Made by a program: the position numbers and the translations under genes
From: a bacterium
GTDB lineage: Bacteria; Patescibacteriota; Saccharimonadia; Saccharimonadales; JACDBH01
Direction: 5' to 3'
Assembly (NCBI GenBank): GCA_029557395.1
Contig: JAKQIK010000007.1
Location: forward strand, 1 to 17,969
Length of the DNA: 17,969 bases
Shown: piece by piece, positions 14,037 through 17,969 of the stretch
Layout: every line of letters starts with the position of its first letter
How positions within the stretch are numbered: position 1 is the stretch's first letter
Notes under the pieces: generated by a model
What the model was told of the DNA's origin: nothing
Database searches by the model: none
What the model saw: the letters and a program-made list of their open reading frames with translations, nothing else

Positions 14037-14088
14037 GGGTTTCTCCCTTGTTCAGGAACGACAAGACACTTTGCCTAGTCAATCACAT

Positions 14089-14117
14089 AATATACTAAAT
14101 AAGTAATAAAAAGTCAA
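14089..14117 (-). promoter_or_regulatory. Promoter of the 13593-14036 gene
   Basis: On the minus strand TTGACT (14117-14112) and TATATT (14094-14089) are separated by 17 bases, in a very A+T-rich stretch. The leader of about 46 bases carries the AAGGGAG ribosome-binding site. Confidence 0.6.
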
Positions 14118-14190
14118 TATTATTTCATAATATAAATTATATCGCCTAATATTTAGATTATTTCGCCAAATCAATCTAGCAGAAGAAGAA

Positions 14191-14252
14191 GGACTCTTGT
14201 TAACATCATTGAAAGGTAGCTATTGCTACATCTACTAATGTTACAAGAGTCC
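14191..14252 (-). other. Large nested hairpin, distal of two after the 14323-14643 gene
   Basis: Nine pairs (GGACTCTTG/CAAGAGTCC), a one-base bulge and six more pairs (TAACAT/ATGTTA) form a 15-pair stem. Its apex holds another hairpin, GTAGC/GCTAC with a TATT loop. On the minus strand the stem is followed by TTCTTCTTCT, a weak pyrimidine tract that could help termination. Confidence 0.65.
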
Positions 14253-14254
14253 GA

Positions 14255-14301
14255 CCCCAGAGAGGACGAGCTATTACCTGCTCTATTCTACCTCTCCGAG
14301 G
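14255..14301 (-). other. Hairpin proximal to the stop of the 14323-14643 gene
   Basis: The arms 14255-14265 and 14291-14301 form 11 pairs in minus-strand RNA, two of them G·U. In plus-strand RNA those two positions would be A·C mismatches, so the folded molecule is the minus-strand transcript. The apex contains GAGC/GCTC. It starts 21 bases after the stop codon at 14323 and is followed directly by the 14191-14252 hairpin. Confidence 0.6.
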
Positions 14302-14322
14302 GTTGCTCCCCAGCTGTTTGCA

Positions 14323-14643
14323 TCAGGTTGGCCAGGCGATGAACGCGAAGTACATCACCACAGCGATGGATACCATCATGCACATGATGACAACCATCTT
14401 GATGTTGGTTCGCTGTCCTGCTGGCATCGAAGACTTGACTGCGTAGGCCAAGATGACTCCGATACTGATGCCAATTGCCCCAATGATGATACCCAGGTTG
14501 ATCAACCTGCTGAAGCTAGCCTGAAAAACGGCCATCGCCACCAGACAAACCAGCACAAAGCATACTACGCCGATACGCAGTAGCGTGGCGCTCCTTGCCC
14601 TATCCTGCTCTGCCCTGGCAAGCGTATCTGCCCGATTGGACAT
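14323..14643 (-). CDS. Unknown three-helix membrane protein, G+C-rich gene
   Basis: No family is recognised. The 106-residue protein starts with a charged helix (MSNRADTLARAEQDRARSAT) followed by three hydrophobic segments near 22-39, 50-68 and 83-101, and ends FAFIAWPT. The ATG at 14643 is chosen because AAGGGGG lies about 5 bases upstream; a longer frame to 14700 would run into the leader. The leader (about 54 bases) contains two small hairpins. Base composition is again G+C-rich (62% in 14581-14640, 48% over a hydrophobic stretch). It is transcribed in the same direction as the 13593-14036 gene, but a separate promoter and the hairpin pair at 14191-14301 lie between, so the two are independent units. 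Confidence 0.72.
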   Translation of the reverse strand: MSNRADTLARAEQDRARSATLLRIGVVCFVLVCLVAMAVFQASFSRLINLGIIIGAIGISIGVILAYAVKSSMPAGQRTNIKMVVIMCMMVSIAVVMYFAFIAWPT

Positions 14644-14703
14644 TGATCCCCCTTGGAGATAACTCTGAATTACAGAGGCTATTTCACTGTGAAACAACAA
14701 TTT

Positions 14704-14732
14704 ATCATAACATTTTATGCTATCGACGTCAA
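14704..14732 (-). promoter_or_regulatory. Promoter of the 14323-14643 gene
   Basis: On the minus strand TTGACG (14732-14727) and TATGAT (14709-14704) are separated by 17 bases. The -35 box overlaps the stop codon of the upstream gene (14729). Confidence 0.7.
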
Positions 14733-15376
14733 TATTTTGGCGTGATTGGCTGTCTCATAATTTCCCAAGTAAGCGTTGTACAGCTAGTACCTTGTTCTGG
14801 AACTTCGTGATATAGCTCGGGTATAAGTAGCTCACCTCTAGTATTTGCTATTGAAGCCATTGGAAATACTATCATCTGTCCTGGCTGTTGCCTGATAGAT
14901 AGCGGTGGATTATTTGGACCATTTGCATAGAGTAATATATCCTTTTCACCTTTGACGGTATATAAAAATGTCAACACTTCTTCCAAAAAGCCGTCTTCCC
15001 CGCCTACTTCTAGCATGCCACTTGGGCCAGGATTAATATCTATGTGCTTAGGGATATAGTCTCCTGGTCTAAAAGTATTTAGTACAGTATTCACTAGCCG
15101 GATATTACCAAAATTCGGGGCTAGATGTTCCCAGAATTTTGCCAACTCCTCTCTTTCAAAAATTTGACCCTGCTCTAATCTCCAGCCTGGCCAGTCTTTT
15201 TCATAGATATCTTTTGGTTTTGGTATATTGTCAGCAACATTATCTATAGTTTCATCGCCTAGTTGCGAAATATACAGCCCTTCTCTTATGACTGAGTCTA
15301 TGGCCATGTCCAAATCAAAGTACTGAGTCTCGTCAATCTTAACTTCTGCGATGTTATTTATGCTGGTTTCTTTCAT
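14729..15376 (-). CDS. Putative 2-oxoglutarate/Fe(II)-dependent oxygenase-like protein
   Basis: The C-terminal half looks like a double-stranded beta-helix oxygenase of the prolyl hydroxylase/AspH group. H111 and D113 in PKHIDINPG form an HxD pair, followed by the strands VLTFLYTV and KDILLYANG, the turn PGQMIVFP, and H190 in LYHEVPEQG at the expected distance. These three residues would hold the iron. The arginine or lysine that usually binds 2-oxoglutarate a few residues after the distal histidine (G-x-R-x-S) is not present; the sequence reads GTSCTT, so cosubstrate binding may differ or activity may be lost. The first 90 residues are polar and unlike anything I know. The length is 215 residues. 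The gene has a consensus promoter and a leader of about 25 bases without a clear ribosome-binding site. The substrate is unknown. Confidence 0.6.
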   Translation of the reverse strand: MKETSINNIAEVKIDETQYFDLDMAIDSVIREGLYISQLGDETIDNVADNIPKPKDIYEKDWPGWRLEQGQIFEREELAKFWEHLAPNFGNIRLVNTVLNTFRPGDYIPKHIDINPGPSGMLEVGGEDGFLEEVLTFLYTVKGEKDILLYANGPNNPPLSIRQQPGQMIVFPMASIANTRGELLIPELYHEVPEQGTSCTTLTWEIMRQPITPKY

Positions 15377-15408
15377 AGTCTTGATTTTGTTAGTTTGCCT
15401 AAAGATGT

Positions 15409-15437
15409 ATTATAGCATTTCGAACGTATGTTGTCAA
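15409..15437 (-). promoter_or_regulatory. Consensus promoter of the oxygenase-like gene
   Basis: On the minus strand a perfect TTGACA (15437-15432) and a perfect TATAAT (15414-15409) are separated by 17 bases, with TGC directly before the -10 box (extended -10). This is the strongest promoter in the window by sequence. Confidence 0.85.
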
Positions 15438-15439
15438 TA

Positions 15440-15468
15440 TTGCATATGCTTATCCTAGGGTGTAATAT
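15440..15468 (+). promoter_or_regulatory. Possible promoter of a small RNA
   Basis: TTGCAT (15440-15445) and TAATAT (15463-15468) are separated by 17 bases on the plus strand, back to back with the oxygenase promoter. A start near 15475 leads into structured sequence ending at the terminator at 15569-15598. Confidence 0.4.
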
Positions 15469-15474
15469 GGGGTG

Positions 15475-15598
15475 GAAAATAAAAACTCATACAATCCTTG
15501 TCATGAGTCAGGGAAGCACCTTACGCAAAGCTCGGTCAAAGCAAAAATACCGATGTCTTTCGTGTGAAAAGGCACACTGTTTTAGGTGTGTCTTTTTT
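15475..15598 (+). ncRNA. Putative structured small RNA, about 124 nt
   Basis: The 321 bases between the oxygenase-like gene and valS contain a complete transcription unit without a credible coding frame: promoter (15440-15468), structured body and intrinsic terminator. The body has a ten-pair hairpin ACTCATACAA/TTGT-C-ATGAGT (15485-15508) with a TCC loop. An unpaired CAGGGAAG follows, then an imperfect long stem in which ACG-C-AAAG (about 15523-15530) pairs with CTTTCGT (about 15557-15563) around an inner CGGT/ACCG hairpin, then the terminator. The only long open frame here (15428-15631) runs through the terminator. I looked for the SRP RNA core; it is absent. Alternatively the element is a leader or attenuator for valS, but a second promoter for valS lies downstream of the terminator. 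Family unknown. Confidence 0.4.
15569..15598 (+). terminator. Intrinsic terminator upstream of valS
   Basis: AAGGCACAC and GTGTGTCTT form nine pairs (one G·U in plus-strand RNA) around an eight-base loop, followed by six T's. There is no gene on the plus strand upstream for it to end, other than the putative small RNA. Confidence 0.75.
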
Positions 15599-15648
15599 CA
15601 TGTGAAACCAATGTTAAACTTTTTAATCTAGGATATGTGCAACAGAGG

Positions 15649-15657
15649 TGATATAAT
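15649..15657 (+). promoter_or_regulatory. Extended -10 promoter of valS
   Basis: TGATATAAT is an extended -10 element (TATAAT at 15652-15657) with no good -35 box. Transcription would start near 15664, giving a 34-base leader with AAAGGGAAG before the ATG. Confidence 0.55.
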
Positions 15658-15697
15658 TGTAAACCAGAAAATAATAGAAAAAAGGGAAGTGTTTGGC

Positions 15698-17969
15698 ATG
15701 AATCTACCTAAGGTATACGAACCGTCTGAGTATGAATCGACAATTTATGAGCTATGGGAGCGTAGCCAGGCTTTTAGAGCTGACCCTACCTCTGAAAAAG
15801 AGCGTTTTTCTATTGCTATGTCTCCACCCAACGAAACCGGTACGCTCAGTATTGGACACTCATTATTTTTGACCCTACAAGATATTTTGGCCCGATACAA
15901 CAGATTGAAAGGCAAGGATGTGCTGTGGCTCCCAGGGACAGATCATGCTGCATTAGCCGTAAATGCGATTATCGAAAAACAACTTACCGAAGAGGGTACA
16001 GACAAACACAAAATTGGACGCGATGTATTCTTGAACAAGACTAGAGATTTTGTAGCCGGAAGTCGCGATACGATGTTGGGACAGATGAAAGCTATGGGAG
16101 CCAGTACAGACTGGTCAAGGTTACGCTATACCTTAGATCCTGCCCTGAATCGGAGTGTTTCGGAAGTTTTCATTAGAATGTATAACGACGGTATTATTTA
16201 CAGGGGTCATCGTATAGTCAACTGGGATCCAAATCTCGAGACCAACGTATCGGATGACGAGGTAGAATACAAAGAAGAGCAGGCCGAATTATATACTTTC
16301 AAATTCGGGCCTTTTGAGATTGCCACTGCACGTCCAGAAACAAAATTTGCTGATAAGTATGTTGTCATCCACCCAGATGATAAGCGTTATGCCAAATACA
16401 AGCATGGTGACACCTTTGAGGCAGAGTGGATCAACGGTAAAGTTACAGGTACGATTATCAAAGATGATGTAATAGACCCAAGCTTTGGAACAGGGGTAAT
16501 GACAATCACACCTTGGCATAGTCATGTAGATTTTGAGATCGCAGAACGACATGGGCTCGATAAAGTTCAGGTGATAGATTTTGACGGCAGGCTACTACCG
16601 GTAGCAGGTGAATTTGCTGGTATGCCTATAGCTGAAGCACGTCCAGAGATAGTAGCTAAGCTCAAGAAAAAAGGTTTATTAGTAAAAACTGACAAAAACT
16701 ATGTACATAACATAGCTGTAAACGAACGTGGCAAGGGAATTATCGAGCCTCAAATTCGACTGCAATGGTTTATTGATGTCAACAAAGAAGTAGTTGAGTG
16801 GAAGGGCAAGAAGCAAAGCATAAAACAGATCCTTCAATCTGTTATCAAAGACGAGGATATCAAGATACTGCCCAATAGGTTTGAAAAAACCTACTTTCAC
16901 TGGATAGATAACCTCAGAGATTGGTGTATTAGTCGCCAAATCTGGTGGGGACACCGCATACCGGCGTGGTATAGGACAGATGCGGCTGGCGAGACCGAAA
17001 CTTATGTAGGTATAAAATCACCCGAAGATGACGGGGAGGAGGGCTGGCATGAGTGGTCGCAAGATCCAGACACACTCGATACATGGTTTAGCTCGGCACT
17101 TTGGACATGGAGCACGCTTATTGACCCAGGCCTAGCAGAAGATTATTCGCTCTCTCTAGAAGATTTGCTAGAGCAGAGTCCAGATTTTCAGGCTTATCAC
17201 CCAACAACAGTTATGGAAACAGGTTGGGATATTTTGTTCTTTTGGGTGGCTAGAATGATACTTGCTACAACTTATGCTACAAAACAACTTCCATTTAAGA
17301 CGGTATATTTACATGGCTTGATTCGTGCCGAAGATGGCAAGAAAATGAGCAAGAGTCGACCAGAATCAATAATTAACCCAATGGAAGTCATACCAAAATA
17401 CGGCACCGATGCTCTGAGGACCGCCCTGGTGTGGGGTAATGCACCTGGTCAAGATATGAGCTGGAACTGGCAAAAGATAGAATCGACCCGAAATTTTGCC
17501 AATAAGCTATGGAATATAGCTAGGTTTATCGAGGGTGTAGTAGGTGATGATTATAAAAAGGGTAGGGAGGTAAAGCCAAAGACTATTGCCGATCATTGGA
17601 TGTTGATTAAATTACAACAATCTACAGATAAAATAGCTAAAGATTTGGACAATTACCGTTTTTCGGAGGCTTTTGATACCTTGTATCACACAATCTGGGA
17701 TGAATTTGCTGATTGGTATATAGAGGCCAGCAAGGCCGATCAAAACCCATTTATCCTAGCTTACTGTCTAGAAGTGATACTCAAGATAGCACATCCATTT
17801 ATGCCGTTTATTACAGAAACTATCTGGCAGACATTGCGCTGGGAGGAGGGAAGTTTGTTAGTTTTGAGTACTTGGCCAGAACTAGAGCCCGGTGATATAG
17901 AAATTGCTAGTGCTTTTGAGACAATTAGAGCCGTTGTCAGCGAGTCCAGAGCTATTAGTCGTAACTTAG
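15698..17969 (+). CDS. valS: Valyl-tRNA synthetase, 3' end beyond the window
   Basis: ValRS charges tRNA-Val. The frame is open from 15698 to the right edge (757 codons) and is not complete. The class I core is plain: MSPPNETGTLSIGHSLF (41-57), LWLPGTDHAA, the CP1 editing domain with GTGVMTITPWHSHVDFEIAERHG, ETGWDILFFWVARMI, and KMSKS at 549-553, followed by the helical anticodon-binding domain (NFANKLWNIARFI, then DNYRFSEAFDTLYH). Two departures are visible. The HIGH motif reads SIGH (51-54), losing the first histidine, and the editing-site HD of ITPAHDxND reads HS. The segment after PGTDHA is AALAVNAIIEKQL rather than GIATQ. ValRS is preferred to IleRS or LeuRS from the PGTDHA and FFWVARMI motifs. 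The ATG is chosen 10 bases after GGGA; a GTG three codons earlier is too close to it. Confidence 0.93.
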   Translation, partial: MNLPKVYEPSEYESTIYELWERSQAFRADPTSEKERFSIAMSPPNETGTLSIGHSLFLTLQDILARYNRLKGKDVLWLPGTDHAALAVNAIIEKQLTEEGTDKHKIGRDVFLNKTRDFVAGSRDTMLGQMKAMGASTDWSRLRYTLDPALNRSVSEVFIRMYNDGIIYRGHRIVNWDPNLETNVSDDEVEYKEEQAELYTFKFGPFEIATARPETKFADKYVVIHPDDKRYAKYKHGDTFEAEWINGKVTGTIIKDDVIDPSFGTGVMTITPWHSHVDFEIAERHGLDKVQVIDFDGRLLPVAGEFAGMPIAEARPEIVAKLKKKGLLVKTDKNYVHNIAVNERGKGIIEPQIRLQWFIDVNKEVVEWKGKKQSIKQILQSVIKDEDIKILPNRFEKTYFHWIDNLRDWCISRQIWWGHRIPAWYRTDAAGETETYVGIKSPEDDGEEGWHEWSQDPDTLDTWFSSALWTWSTLIDPGLAEDYSLSLEDLLEQSPDFQAYHPTTVMETGWDILFFWVARMILATTYATKQLPFKTVYLHGLIRAEDGKKMSKSRPESIINPMEVIPKYGTDALRTALVWGNAPGQDMSWNWQKIESTRNFANKLWNIARFIEGVVGDDYKKGREVKPKTIADHWMLIKLQQSTDKIAKDLDNYRFSEAFDTLYHTIWDEFADWYIEASKADQNPFILAYCLEVILKIAHPFMPFITETIWQTLRWEEGSLLVLSTWPELEPGDIEIASAFETIRAVVSESRAISRNL

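Noticed and set aside
13554..14078. 174-residue plus-strand frame opposite the 13593-14036 gene
   Set aside because: It has no promoter or ribosome-binding site and a Gly/Asp/His-rich composition typical of an antisense shadow; the minus-strand frame encodes four clean membrane helices.
15485..15530. Signal recognition particle RNA
   Set aside because: GTCAGG followed by GAAGCA recalls the SRP core, but the GGAA tetraloop and closing pairs between these two parts are missing, so the conserved helix 8 cannot form.
15428..15631. 67-residue plus-strand frame with several cysteines
   Set aside because: It begins before the predicted transcription start and runs through the intrinsic terminator hairpin at 15569-15598. 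The CxxC-like pattern falls in that hairpin.
1..17969. CRISPR array, transposase or prophage
   Set aside because: No regularly spaced repeats, transposase or integrase motifs, or phage structural genes are visible. The hairpins at 9220-9372 and 14191-14301 differ in sequence and do not form an array.

Overview
The window looks like a chromosomal segment of a Patescibacteria/CPR bacterium, most likely a Saccharibacteria (TM7) relative. This is inference from gene content and style. It carries a short MurE without the uridine-binding domain, a CIRCE-controlled groES-groL pair, a bifunctional phosphoglucose/phosphomannose isomerase, an LPNTG surface protein, many small proteins of no recognised family, and a standard genetic code. 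No marker in the window settles the lineage. The background is roughly 45% G+C in the samples I counted.

Layout. At 1-46 (minus) is the 5' half of a tRNA-Ser(GGA) that runs off the left edge. At 128-2253 (plus) a MacB/LolD-type ABC ATPase and its FtsX-like permease overlap by one base. At 2466-3500 (minus) is the sugar-phosphate isomerase. At 3590-5743 there are three cell-surface or unknown proteins: an acidic Ser/Thr-rich protein, a membrane protein ending in an LPNTG sorting signal, and a proline-rich four-helix membrane protein. A strong shared terminator (6002-6031) separates these from groL and groES (6053-8069, minus), which are read from a promoter whose -10 lies inside a CIRCE operator. 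An unknown soluble protein (8183-8737, minus) and a G+C-rich orphan gene (8839-9213, plus) diverge from overlapping promoters. A densely structured 200-base intergenic region then leads to an arginase (9418-10362). Next, a two-gene minus operon (unknown protein plus MurE) diverges from tsaD (12355-13425).

The right part is an accessory region. Two further G+C-rich small membrane-protein genes (13593-14036 and 14323-14643, both minus) each have their own promoter and are followed by large nested hairpins. Beyond them lie a putative 2-oxoglutarate/Fe(II) oxygenase (minus), a promoter-structured-region-terminator unit that may encode a small RNA (about 15475-15598, plus), and valS (15698 to the right edge, incomplete).

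Two themes stand out. First, four genes have -10 boxes ending only 6-8 bases before the start codon and no ribosome-binding site, so they probably give leaderless mRNAs, while others have good Shine-Dalgarno sequences. Second, three G+C-rich small genes sit as separate cassettes in an otherwise A+T-richer chromosome, each with its own promoter, a GGG-type ribosome-binding site and an array of strong 3' hairpins without U-tracts. They are the best candidates for an undescribed accessory element.
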